From Asterionellopsis glacialis (taxonomy: Eukaryota; Bacillariophyta; Plagiogrammaphyceae; Rhaphoneidales; Asterionellopsidaceae), in assembly GCA_014885115.2 (NCBI GenBank), contig WKLE02001329.1, positions 28,188-92,187 on the forward strand: a stretch of 64,000 nucleotides of DNA, given 5' to 3'. This document shows, one piece after another, positions 31,290 through 42,154 of the stretch. The stretch's first letter is position 1; the number at the start of each line of letters is the position of its first letter. The notes under the pieces were generated by a model, which had not been told where the DNA came from, did not search any database, and saw nothing but the letters and a program-made list of their open reading frames with translations. A program made the translations under genes and the position numbers.

Positions 31290-32939
31290 TTATCTTCTCA
31301 AAACTATTTGTCCTTGATTATTTGTCACCGTCCAAGCTTTCACTATAGACCTATCAGAAGAGGACTGCACGAAAACTTGACTTCCTACCTTCGCTTCCAC
31401 AGTAATGTAGTTTCCTGGACTTGGTACTTCGTAGCTAAATTCATCGGCGCTGAAAACTAGGTTTTCACTGTCTACGTCTTTGTTGGACAAAACAAACGAT
31501 TTTATGTATTCGCTATTTTCACTGTCTTGAAGAGCTTCCATTTTCGGAAACAACTCTTTGATATTTTCAAGAGTCATGGGATCCATATCATAGTAATCGT
31601 CGCTCACACCATCTGGAATTGCGAAACGAGTTGGAATAAGCATTGCCCTTATGTACTCAAAGTCCTCCTCCTCTCCTCCACCCTCATCTTCGTCGTCTTC
31701 GACGTCCTGATAAAAGTTTCTATCCTTATACCAACGTCTAGAGTACGTCATATACATGACTGCCCTCATGTCCGGGCTATGATTTGGGCCTCCACGGTGT
31801 TTCAGCTGGTAGTCAAAGATCAGCACGTCTCCAAAATGGAGTTGAGGGGAACGCCAGGACTTGATGGGACAAGCATTCACCTGGTCAAGCTCCAGGTATT
31901 CATTGTATTCTCTTCTTAACGAATTGTCCTTAATTTCAACTCCATAATAGTTAAAGCCATTGATATAAGAAGAACCCATACAAAACTCTGTGGGCCCATG
32001 ATCATTGGTCATGTTGAGCATTGGAACCATCATTGTGGCCGCATAGGAAGGTAGATCATGCCCGCCTATTCCTTTGTTTGGAAAAGAGTCAGTACCAAAC
32101 AAATAAGTGTCATCAATATGCCATCTCTGTCCAGTGGCACCTGGTTCTGCAAGTGCAGAACCGAGTGAATGGAGCACGAGTCTGTCACCAAGGATTCTGG
32201 GGTCGCTCAGAATAGAAATTATATTTTCATCGGCAAGGAGGTCTGGGTCGGCGTGAGCTCCCATCACGAGTACCTCCCATCTCTTGTGATCAATTTGTTG
32301 GAGGAAATATCCTTCACCATTTGTTGTTGTTCCTGTTGAGGAGATATAGCCCTGGTGAAGACCCTGAATATAATCAGCAAAGTCGTCCCTGTATTCATGT
32401 AAGAAGTCCAAATCAAGCGCATTACGGATGACAATTAATTTACATTTTTGAAACACCAGTATTGCATCCTCTATGTCAAGATCTTCGTCACTGGCATCAA
32501 ACTCTCGGGACATACAATCTGGGTCAGATACCACGTCTAACATGCCACGTACAAAGCGATCAGCGTATTGGTGTTCAAGGTCGTCGTCTTCCGAATTTGC
32601 GAAGTCTAACATTTCATCCAATAAGTCTTTGATGACTTGAGAAGGGAATTGACCTTTAAAGAGGTGTTCAATATCCCGTGAAATCTCGTTCATATCTTTA
32701 CCCAGTGATTTGGAGTCCCCTACATAGGCTTTGATCATGTTTCGAGCAATGTTAACTCTATCCTTGTCGGCCACATCGTTTTGCTCGATTTCAGAAACTG
32801 CGAGTCCGAGATATTGTAATGAAATAACAAAAACAAAGAAAACAGATGTCAATCGACCAAACAGATTACACGAAGTCATCTTGGAATGGGATGAACCGAT
32901 GGATGAACACCGGTCCAAAATCTTTATCGATCTGTGCAA
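31290..32939 (-). CDS. Secreted or endomembrane PhyH-type Fe(II)/2-oxoglutarate dioxygenase
   Basis: A single exon encodes 549 codons from 32939; the second Met (codon 21, at 32879) is the likelier start because it directly precedes a hydrophobic signal or anchor segment (~31-48, FFVFVISLQYLGLAV). The phytanoyl-CoA dioxygenase-like core spans ~155-405: RWHIDDT provides the iron-binding HxD (H274, D276), GPTEF lies at 315-319, and KHRGG (H381) with the downstream R392 fits the distal His and the 2-oxoglutarate Arg. After the core comes an acidic run (~412-428), then a ~100-residue C-terminal extension of unknown role. Known: the family hydroxylates lipids, small molecules or proteins. Inferred: an oxygenase acting in the secretory pathway; substrate unknown. 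It diverges from the ADCK gene 548 bases away. Confidence 0.8.
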   Translation of the reverse strand: MHRSIKILDRCSSIGSSHSKMTSCNLFGRLTSVFFVFVISLQYLGLAVSEIEQNDVADKDRVNIARNMIKAYVGDSKSLGKDMNEISRDIEHLFKGQFPSQVIKDLLDEMLDFANSEDDDLEHQYADRFVRGMLDVVSDPDCMSREFDASDEDLDIEDAILVFQKCKLIVIRNALDLDFLHEYRDDFADYIQGLHQGYISSTGTTTNGEGYFLQQIDHKRWEVLVMGAHADPDLLADENIISILSDPRILGDRLVLHSLGSALAEPGATGQRWHIDDTYLFGTDSFPNKGIGGHDLPSYAATMMVPMLNMTNDHGPTEFCMGSSYINGFNYYGVEIKDNSLRREYNEYLELDQVNACPIKSWRSPQLHFGDVLIFDYQLKHRGGPNHSPDMRAVMYMTYSRRWYKDRNFYQDVEDDEDEGGGEEEDFEYIRAMLIPTRFAIPDGVSDDYYDMDPMTLENIKELFPKMEALQDSENSEYIKSFVLSNKDVDSENLVFSADEFSYEVPSPGNYITVEAKVGSQVFVQSSSDRSIVKAWTVTNNQGQIVLRR

Positions 32940-33487
32940 AAGTTCTCTGTTGGGTTGCAGATTTCGATGTTACCGTACGCATCAGTACTGTAGAGCTGGA
33001 ACATTTTTTGGATTTGCAACAACGACTTGAGGAACATTTGGTAGTGTTCACATGAGTTCTGCCAAGCATCCTTTGGTTTTGTTGTATTTGTTGTACTGAG
33101 GCCTGATCCTGATGTGATTTCTCCGTACTGAGTTTCTTTAGTACGACAGAAAATCTAAAAAGGACAAAAAGTACAAATCTTGTCTGCCCCCTCCCCTCAC
33201 TGACGCGTGTAGAGGTTAGGGTTAATAAGACGTCATTCACCAGATCATTCCTCATTTTTTGTGTGGGGAATACTATCAATTTTGCTTCACATATTTTCCC
33301 CTTTTTCGCTGGGGACTAACTTCAAACTAGAGGCTAGACTACTGTTTCTCTTTTGTCGCTCTCCGCCCTTTCTTGTTGTATCTATATCCTCTGTGTTTCC
33401 ATCTTGTCCCGAATCAAAGCATATGTTTGCTTCTCTTACATAGACGCATACATGCTTATTTGTAATGGAAGATAAAAATCTATGTGA
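32940..33487. promoter_or_regulatory. Divergent spacer between dioxygenase and ADCK kinase genes
   Basis: Two 5' ends face each other here, so promoters of both genes are expected. A 137-codon reverse-strand open frame (32866-33279) overlaps the dioxygenase start, has no motif and low-complexity content, and is treated as chance. No specific regulatory site was assigned. Confidence 0.4.
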
Positions 33488-35453
33488 ATGAAAATGTGGA
33501 ACCGAAAATTACAACTTGAACTTGTGTTTCTTCTGTTTGCCTTTCAAACATGTTCTGCATCAACGAATTGGCGTCATCGCGAGCTTCGTCGTTTTTCCCA
33601 AACGGCCCAGCAACAGCAAAGCACACAACTTCAGAGGGCATTTGGTGTTGGTTTCCAACAAGTAGTCGACCATATATCTAGGACAAGTATCACAAATCAG
33701 TGTTTGCGATTAGTGCTGACAAAGACAACTGGTCGATTACAACTCACCCAGCAAGCTAACCATGGGAAAATGAAAGTTTTTGCAGGTACAGCACTGGTAG
33801 CAAAAGCATCCGTGATTACGTTCCCAAAAGCTGATCTGGAGGCTGCACGGCGTGCTTTTTACTTTTGGAGGAGGGTTGGTCCAATGGTGGCACATTACCG
33901 CTTTACACAGTGGTGGCTGGACACAACCAATGCACCAGTTGAAAAGAGGGATATAGTGTATGAGGGGTTACACGAAAGATATTGTAAACCATCGCTCGAA
34001 ATTATTTTGCACTTGAAGGGATTGTATGTCAAAATTGGACAGGTAATGTCATCTAGACCGGATTTTGTTCCAAGGCAATATGTTGACCTATTTTGTACTG
34101 TTCAAGATGGAGTACCACCCTGGCCATTGGAAAGAATCGAAAGGATTGTTCGAGATTCTCTAGCCAAACAGGGATTAGAGTTTCACGATGTATTTGAAAG
34201 TGTGGGGGGGGTTCTTGGTTCAGCTGCTATTGGCCAAGTACATAAAGCTGTCCTTAAGGATCCGTGGGAAAAGAAGTATGGTTCCTACAAGGGTGGAAAG
34301 ATAGTAGCGATTAAGGTTATGCATCCTGACGCGAAACAAAGATTCAAACAAGACTTTTCTGTGTTCAAGTGGCTTTGTCAAATAGCCCTGCCGGGCTGGA
34401 AACCATTACTTGTAGAACTAGAAAAGTCAATGATGACTGAATTTGATTATCAAGATGAGGCGGCCTCTTTAGAGGAGGTACGACGAAACATGAAAGAATC
34501 TCCCTATGCAAAGCGTGTGTGTGTTCCAGAGCCTGTCACACCTCTCTGTAGTAAGAACTTGCTGGTTATGGAAATGCTCGAAGGGAAAAAACTTGTAGAT
34601 TCAGTCGAAGACAATTTAGCAGTAGTTCTTGGAGGAGATAAGGAGATGGCGCGAGTATTTTTAGAAAAAAAGAGAAGAGGTATGGATAAGAGGAAACGTT
34701 GACAAATACTTCAAAAACTATCTTGTTGAAATCCTATGCACCCACTAACACTTCATGGCCTTGTTTTGTTCAACGTTAAATTCATTCACAGAGCTCTTAC
34801 TAGGCAAAGAACCAGATGAACATGAGTCGGAAGAATCGTCATTAAACAAATGGAGTCTAGTTCGAAAGCCAAAAGCTTCCTTACATTTGTTATCTCTTTA
34901 CAAGAGAGTCAGGGGACAGATTGGCCTCCTTCTTGATGTACATGGACACCAGCTACTTATAAATGGAGTCTTTAATGGTGATCCCCATGCTGGGAATGTT
35001 TTAGAAATGCCAGATGGTCGTTTGGGCTTGATTGATTACGGTCTAACCAAGAGGTTAACAAATGATGAAAGGTTAGCCTTGGCCCGTGTTGTAACGTCGT
35101 TAGGGAAAGACCCAGTCAACAGTGGAGAAGTAGCTGGTGCTATGCGTCAATTAGGATTCAAGACAAAGTTTGATAACGATGATGTCCTTTGCAAATATGC
35201 ATCTCTCTTTTTTGATTCTGACTTGGAAGGGAAAAAACTAGGTTATGCTACTCCTCAATTGTATTTGCTTTATTTAAAGTCCTTGGATCCTATGATTAAT
35301 GTACCTGACTCTGCAGTCATAGTTGCTCGATCGAGCTTTTTATTCCGAGGGATGGGATCGATGCTTGAAGCTCAGTTGCATACTGCCAAAAGATGGACCT
35401 CCCATGCAAAAGATGCACTCGAAAGGGCTGCTACAAGCACATCACAGCCATAG
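33488..35453 (+). CDS. ADCK/ABC1 (UbiB-family) atypical kinase
   Basis: Exons 33488-34679 and 34792-35453 join in frame (KKRR-E-LLLGKEP) for 617 residues. A hydrophobic N-terminus (~9-24) suggests a signal or organelle-targeting sequence; the target compartment is uncertain. Family signatures are in order: YVKIGQVMSSRPDFVP with KxGQ at 182-185, the Ala-rich loop GSAAIGQVHKA (244-254) that replaces the usual Gly-rich loop, the VAIKVMHP lysine (K276), the NGDPHAGN catalytic loop and LIDYGLTKRL in place of DFG. Known: members are unorthodox kinases/ATPases needed for ubiquinone or plastid prenyl-lipid metabolism in mitochondria and chloroplasts. Inferred: the same here. The gene ends 171 bases from the converging glycosyltransferase gene. 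Confidence 0.9.
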
Positions 35454-35624
35454 TGAAACAATAAAGCATTGTAGACTAGTGAGCTAGTACACAGAAATGT
35501 AAATTTGGTAGAAGCAAGTGAATCGTATTTGTGGTCTATCATAATATTTTATGAGTGATTGCAAAAAAAATAAGTGTGATGATTGGTACAAAGAGTATAT
35601 AATATATAGAGATAGATAGATAGC

Positions 35625-37765
35625 CTATACGCAGTTGGTTGAATGAAGAGATGGTGACCTTCGCATTCTTGTGGCACGTTCCGAACTGTCATTTTCTTCC
35701 ATAGTTGATCTTCGTCGATTCAACTGTGAAAACTCCGAATTTTTGCGTTTGCGTTTTGTTCTAAACTTTTCCAAACGCTTTTTGGTAGAACAGAAATTAC
35801 GGATTTTGCATTCTGTTCGTATTATGAATTGAGTGATCGCCATGAAGCCAATTGCTAATGGACCGCCAATGTCTGGTAAGTCAGATATCTTGATGGAAGG
35901 ACATGATCTTGTCTGTGACGAACTAGAGGAGGGAACACTTCCTTGTGTACTGGAAGTCGCGTCTGAAGCGTCATCTGATAGTAAATTGTCGGAACACGTA
36001 GTTTTGATGCCCGTAAGATCTAAAGAATTCTTTGTTGTGAGTGTGACCATCGATGACGACGATTCATTACTATGATTTGGTATTTTCCAGCAGACAAGTT
36101 CCTTCAACCATAGTAGTGCAAGCATAATCGCCGTTAGAAAGCGAAAGAGGTTCAATACGACAAACTCAAGAATCGAATAAAGGTATGATCTTGGTATGTT
36201 GCCCATTCGGAACGAGTCTTCTGTGTCATATAGATTATCACGATTATCATGATGTCCCTGATGGTCATGGTAAAATTCGTCAACGACCGTCGTATAATTC
36301 TCGAGCATTTTCAACACAGTTGTGTTCTTTTCAAAAGCCAAAGACATTTCTCTGCTGTTTTTGGAGTACTCCTTTCTTAGGGCGTGATCGGTCACCAAGG
36401 TATAAGTGGCATCGTACCATTGCTCGTTATCATCATGATTACAAGCGAATCCGTTGTAGTCATTCTTAACCAAGTGTCCAGAGCAATCACCATGTACGAC
36501 AAGTGGCATTCCAGAAGCGGCAGCCTCGAGTGTGACATTTCCAAATGTTTCCAAACCGGAGGGGAAGAGGAAGACATCAGAACTAGCATAGGCAACACTA
36601 AGATCATGACCACTCATCCAACCCATCATTTGCGTATTTGGTAAATTCGAATAGTCACGTTCCACATGTCCAGCACCAATCATTATGGCTTTGAAGGGGA
36701 CACCCTCTTCATGCAGACGTTTCACTACATAGGCAAAGATATCAGGTCGCTTTTCAGGTACGAACCGTCCAACCCAACAAATAACCACCTCATCATCTTC
36801 AATACCCAATCGTTGTCGGAACTTTAGACTTCTATGAGAGGGAGAAAATTTTTGCAAATCAATGCCGCGTCCCCATACCCGTAGCGATGTTACCTTATCC
36901 ATTTTGTAGGTATCTGTCAAATACTTTTGTATGAATGGTGTCGGGACATACAAATGTTGCATAAAGTTATACTGATGACGAAAGTATGCCGCGAGAATAT
37001 ACTTCAACCAACTCGCACCAGTGTAGTAATCCATATATTCAGGAATATTGGAATGATAGGTTCCCATGAGCGGTATTTCTTTCTGCCGGGCGTACTCAAT
37101 CAAGTGCAATGCTGTCATGTCAGGTGCTGTAATATGAATTACACTGGGCTCAAAATCAGCAATTTGCTCTTTGATACGTTCGGATAACGATGTCCCCATA
37201 TGATAGGAAAGATCAGGATTCTTTGGATCGCGGAAGAATAGAAGATCCACTGAATTGTCAAGGAAAATAACTTCACGGTGCGGATGTTTACCAACCAAAT
37301 GTGTATTTTTCATATGACCCGACTTTGTTGTTAAAATTCGTACATTTCCACCTGCTGCAAGAACACCTTCTTCAATTTTTCGTATTGTCAATGTAACACT
37401 GCAATAATCACCATTATCATTTCAAAGAGAGAAAGGAAGGGAGAGAGCAGAGTTCGCATGACAACCATGATTCAGGATTCGCACATGCACAAAGAGAAAA
37501 AAAGCCCACGAGTCAAAAATGCGAAGGAGTTAGTATACTTTTTGCGTAGGAATCGTACAAAATTGTACACAGCGGAAGAATAATCCAAGAATGGCGGTTT
37601 CGGAACAGATTTCTGGCCATCATTGGAATTATCAGTTACTCACCCATCAAGGACATTGTAGCATGTTGTATAAATTAACACTCGGAGGTCTTTATTTGAC
37701 AAGCGAATACGAGGAGCTGATACCAACAATGGAGCTACCATCTTGGTCTCGTCGTCATCCATCAT
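35625..37765 (-). CDS. GT4 glycosyltransferase with C-terminal membrane tail
   Basis: A small first exon 37765-37644 (MMDDDETKMVAPLL...YNVLDG) splices to 37398-35625, restoring the family's N-terminal GVTLTIRKIEEGVLAAGG; total 631 residues. Without exon 1 the open frame begins in mid-domain. GT4 (GT-B fold) features: GTYHSNIPEY, VPTPFIQKYL, a WVGRFVPEKRPD start of the nucleotide-binding half, and the E-x7-E motif in GLETFGNVTLEAAASG. After ~430 residues comes a hydrophobic segment (EFVVLNLFRFLTAIMLALLWL), then a Ser/Arg/Lys-rich tail, so the catalytic domain is probably tethered to a membrane by its C-terminal half. The core resembles SQD2-like and bacterial GT4 mannosyltransferases, but no plastid signal is visible and the substrate is undetermined. 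Confidence 0.83.
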
Positions 37766-39813
37766 CTTTATTTTTCTGTCTCCAGTTTTTGTCTTCTTCC
37801 GTTGTTTGAAGTGTGTGTTTGGTTATTCTTATATTATTTGTACATGAGGTTCCTGCGGTATATTTACTTACTAATTTACACACCCCATAATCCGATGTGA
37901 GTCAAACATCCAGTACTACACATGTAAAATCCTACACACACAATATGAAGAAGGGCTGGCGGTTCTCACGGTCACGCTCTAAAGTTCGGGCGGGATAGCA
38001 GAGTAGTAGGAGGTCACCTTCTGTCCGTGAAGATTCATTTAGGCTAGAATAAGTGTACAGTATCGTTCAACTTACGTGGCAGCAGGGTGGCAGTTGTGAC
38101 CTCGATTCTATCGGAAAGTAAGTTATATTCGAAAATCGATCTTACACGACTCTACCAGGACCAAACTGATGTATGTCCGAAACACTTATTATAAACGTTA
38201 TACTAACGTTAACAGAGGACAATCATTACATAAGACTACATTTTGAAAAATTCAGTTGTTGTGCTCAAGCGCGCCAATAGAAAGTCTGTTGGCGAATACA
38301 GAATGCCGCGCCTAACAAAGAGAATCTTCCGAAGACACAATTTCTTTTTTGATAAGGGAATACTGTAGTGGAAGAATCTACATTTAGTGGGCAGAGAAGC
38401 TAGATGCATATTACCGTTATATAATAGGTCTACTCTACATTTAGTATTCCATCCAAAACTGAATCTTTCTGAGAACTATTTCTTTGAACATAATAGATTA
38501 TAGGGTTGAGTGAAAAGGGGGCCTTTGCAGTCGACCATATTCATACTAAGATGTAACTGGGAACAATACACCGTCCAGTACCCCAAAATGTGATGTACCT
38601 GGAAACCAGTATTCCCACATAAGAAAGTTTCTAATTCTACAAGTACCTGGAAGGACTACTAGCGGTCCTATTATTTGTACCTGTACCGGTACTACCTGTA
38701 TACTAGGAATAGTACGTTTAAAAACTGGAGTGAGTAGCCATGAACAATGATTCAAGATGCAAAAAAGAATTTTCACTCACCATACCAAGATTCTACAAAT
38801 CTTTTTTAAAAACGCCAAAGCCCAAGAATATGAATCTCTTTGATGACTTCTTAGACCGCACAATCAATGCAGGTAGTGCATTGGCGTTTAAAGTCAGTAG
38901 GATAATTTACCTATAACAAAATGCTCGTCATTTTTTCATTCTTGTTAAAAGAAAAGATTGGTGCGTCACACCAATACGGAGCACAGCATTGTACCAAAGA
39001 TTCGGCATAACTTATTGAAAAAAAGAGAAAATGAATCTAGAACAATGACTTCGGCACCCCGAAAAGAAAGTCTCTCTTGGCTATCTGAAGAGAGATACAA
39101 CATCCGTTGAAATATGAATACAAAACAAAGATTCTGCAAATCTTTTTGTCAAACAGAGAGAAGACGAATCTATGACAACGGCATCAGAAAACAAGTCTTA
39201 TTGGTGATACCGCTGAGGGAAGTTCGTTGACAACAAAATTCTTTTTACCCAAAGAATATTTTTAAAAAAATGTATAAATCCTACAATCAAAGATCTTTTT
39301 CGAAATTTAAGATCTCTTCGAAATTTTCAAGTCCCGTTGACACCCGTCTCTCGAAATAATGCAAGAGTTTTCTCAACGCATCACGGTCCTCGTATTTGCA
39401 AGTACACGTACAATAGTCACAATTCAGAGAGTTTGCTAACACGGGGAAGAAGTGAAAGTGTTGGTCGCGTGATTTTTTGATCAATTCGTTCTGAAATTTT
39501 ATTTTGCCAATTCGTTCTGAAATTTTATTTCTTGATAAATGTTGGATCATTCCCAAAAGATAGGCTCGAAATTTTGTCATGTCACTGTATCAGCGGTCGA
39601 TCATTTTTTATGAATGAATGAAAAGATGATGCATATGTAAATTATTTCGTAGTATAGAAATACGAACAATGAAACAATCTATTTTGGTTTGACGAAGTAT
39701 GAAAGAAGCAGAACTGGATGATGCATAACCTAACAATCCGCCTCATTAAACCACGTTGAGCAAATTACATCACAGTGCAGTATCGAAAAGACAAACAAAA
39801 AATTGCATATGCA
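37766..39813. other. Intergenic region, no gene supported
   Basis: It lies between the 5' end of the glycosyltransferase and the 3' end of the homoserine acetyltransferase gene. 38570-38705 holds several GGTACC / CCAGTACC-type motifs. 38780-39200 contains degenerate ~100-150 base repeats (recurring AAGATTC-TGCAAATCTTTTT and AGAGAAAATGAATCTA-type segments). 39482-39530 holds a 22-base tandem duplication (TTCGTTCTGAAATTTTATTT). A 97-codon reverse-strand open frame (39287-39580) spans that duplication and has no recognisable motif. Confidence 0.5.
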
Positions 39814-41273
39814 TTATAGATTAGATTTTTTGAACATGAAGGCACTATCACTTTCTAAGAAACTTGTAACGTTTTGTCCCACTTGATCTTGTTCCAATAA
39901 AAATCCATCATGTCCTGCGTCACTATGAATAACTCGTAATTCAGCATTAGGTAATAGAGAAACCATTTCCTCTTGTTCTCGTAAAGGATAAAGTATATCG
40001 CTGTCAATACCCATCACCATCACAGGGATATGGACTGTTTGAAGGGCAGAAACAATACCTCCACGATTTCTACCAACATTGTGTGAATCCATTTGTTCTG
40101 TCATTTTTATATACGTTATTGGATCAAATCGTGGAATGAATTTTTGACCTTGATATTCAAGATACGATTTCATTTCATATTGAGCAGAACTTCCATAAAG
40201 TGTATTGGTTTTGGCTTTGCGACCAAACTTTTCTTGATAACCCTTATAACTCCGATAGGAAATCATTGCTATTTGACGTGCAACAGCTAAACCTTTTTTG
40301 GCTTCTAGTGGATTCGTATCCCAATTAGCATCAGCATAGATTGCTTGACGTTGAGATTCTGAAAAAGCAATTTGCCATGCGGCGTGTGCCGATCCACAAG
40401 CTATGGCCACCACAGAACGTACATACGGTCCACCTGTATTGGTTGAGAAAGAGATAACAGGCGATATTAGAGATGATTTCAAAATTCGTTTTTTAAATCA
40501 TAACGAAAACTTACACGACGGATCATATCAAATGAGAAGCACACAAATGATCATGACGTACCAGATATAGTTGTATGTTCTCCGTGTGCAGAACCAGCTT
40601 GGACAGCGAATTCCATCGCTTGCATGCCACCAAAACTACCTCCAATCACACATTTAATTGAAGTGGCTTTCAGCTCCTCCTTTAAAAAGAGCAACTGCAT
40701 ACGAACTGTGTCCCTTACTGATATATCTGGAAAATCTTTAAGGTAAGGTCGGCCAGTCGAAGGATTAATTGAAGTTGGACCTGTACTTCCATAGCATGAT
40801 CCTAAAATATTGCAGCATACGACGCAGTATTTCTGAGTATCAAAGGCTTTGTCTGGTCCCAGCAATCCTCCCCACCACTCATCCAACGAAGCATTTCCTG
40901 TAAGAGCATGGCAAACAACCACAACATTATCCCGGGAGCGATTAATTTCCCCAAAACTTCGATATCGTAATTGCGCTTGAGGTAAGATTATTCCATTTTC
41001 CAACTTAAAATTTTCACAGATAAAAGTGCTGCCTTCCGATGTCAAGTGACCATATTCGTCTTCTACGGTGTGAACTTCAGTGGTTGCCTGTGTCATTTTT
41101 GGTGGTCCTTTCAAAGAGAATACCGGCTTCGTTGTTCGAGTGGCAGCTTGCGCGATGTTATCGCTAATTATTGGGTTTTGGTTCGCCAAGGATACCATAG
41201 GTATGACGCTTTTGGTAGCAGTGAGAGTCGACGAGCTTGTTCCGGCTTTCTCCATTTTTTGAAAAGATCTCAT
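39814..41273 (-). CDS. metX: Homoserine O-acetyltransferase (MetX/MET2 type)
   Basis: Exons 41273-40562 and 40433-39814 join through an ISG-GPYVRS junction, giving 443 residues. The alpha/beta-hydrolase core has CHALTGNA (oxyanion region), DEWWGGLLGPDKAFDT, NILGSCYGSTGP and the nucleophile elbow GGSFGGMQ (S213), followed by the acid D383 (GIDSDILYP) and H412 (GHDGFLLE), a complete triad. The lid segment MTEQMDSHNVGRNRGG is also family-typical. Known: it transfers an acetyl group from acetyl-CoA to homoserine in the direct-sulfhydrylation route to methionine. The N-terminal ~60 residues are Ser/Thr-rich and extend beyond the bacterial enzyme; they may be a targeting or regulatory extension, but no clear signal is visible. 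Acetyl versus succinyl preference cannot be settled from motifs alone. Confidence 0.93.
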
Positions 41274-42154
41274 GGTGTTCTTGCTTTTTCGCTCTTTGGA
41301 TCTCTAGAGAGATGACTATCTAACCAATTGTACGGTTCTGAATTCCTACCCCGACGTGAGCACTAAATAGGCATGTCATGCGATACAACTTTTGAGAGCA
41401 ATAAAAAAAGATGTCCTGTCAAATTCCTGTGTTTATGTCCGGAGGACAGGACACGTTGCTCAATCAATTCTTACGCACTTCAACAACGTACAGACGGACA
41501 TACAATCGGGTGTTGAATTTTGTTGAAAGTGAAAAGGGCAATTGATAGATCGAATATTTATAATCTATATGAATAATATAAACTTTCTGCTATATATATC
41601 CTATGAAAAGCATTTTTTACAATAAGTGTATCATTCTGCTTTTTACGTAAGAGTAATCCATGATGCTTTTTAACCCTGTCCACAATTTTGGTTTCAAAAC
41701 CACTTTGAACAAAAGGTAAAGTCAACTTTGAAAAACTGTATGTACAATATAGATATGTACAATATCCAAGACCTCCTTGAAATCGAAATTGCGAGCAAAT
41801 GTTTCTTCCAAATTGTACAGTCTTTTCCTCTTACGCATCCACTCGCTTTGCGGATAATAACTAGCTCAATGACTACGTACAGGTTCGACGGGTTCGCAGT
41901 AGAATGTAACAGGCAAAAGAAGATACCAGGTCGAAGAGTTTGCACTTTAAATGAAATGAAAAAGGAGCATACTGTCTGATAATGTAGATAGAAAGAGTGA
42001 AAAGAGAACAAAACCAAAACTGTTTTACTAAAAAAAAAGTAAATATTTTTCAATATTTGACGAAGTTCATCTTACGAATTGTCTAATGATTTAAATCTAC
42101 AAGTTCAAATGATTTCGTGGGTAAATTCTGCTGATGGAATAAAACCGGTATTCT
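41274..42154. other. Intergenic region, no gene supported
   Basis: It separates the 5' end of homoserine acetyltransferase from the 3' end of the ATP synthase alpha-like gene. Seen: TCTCTAGAGAGATG at about 41301-41314. Short open frames on both strands at 41694-42053 overlap each other and carry no motif. Confidence 0.5.

Noticed and set aside
32866..33279. 137-codon reverse-strand open frame
   Set aside because: Overlaps the start of the dioxygenase gene, low complexity, no motif.
39287..39580. 97-codon reverse-strand open frame
   Set aside because: Spans a local tandem duplication and has no family motif; not called as a gene.
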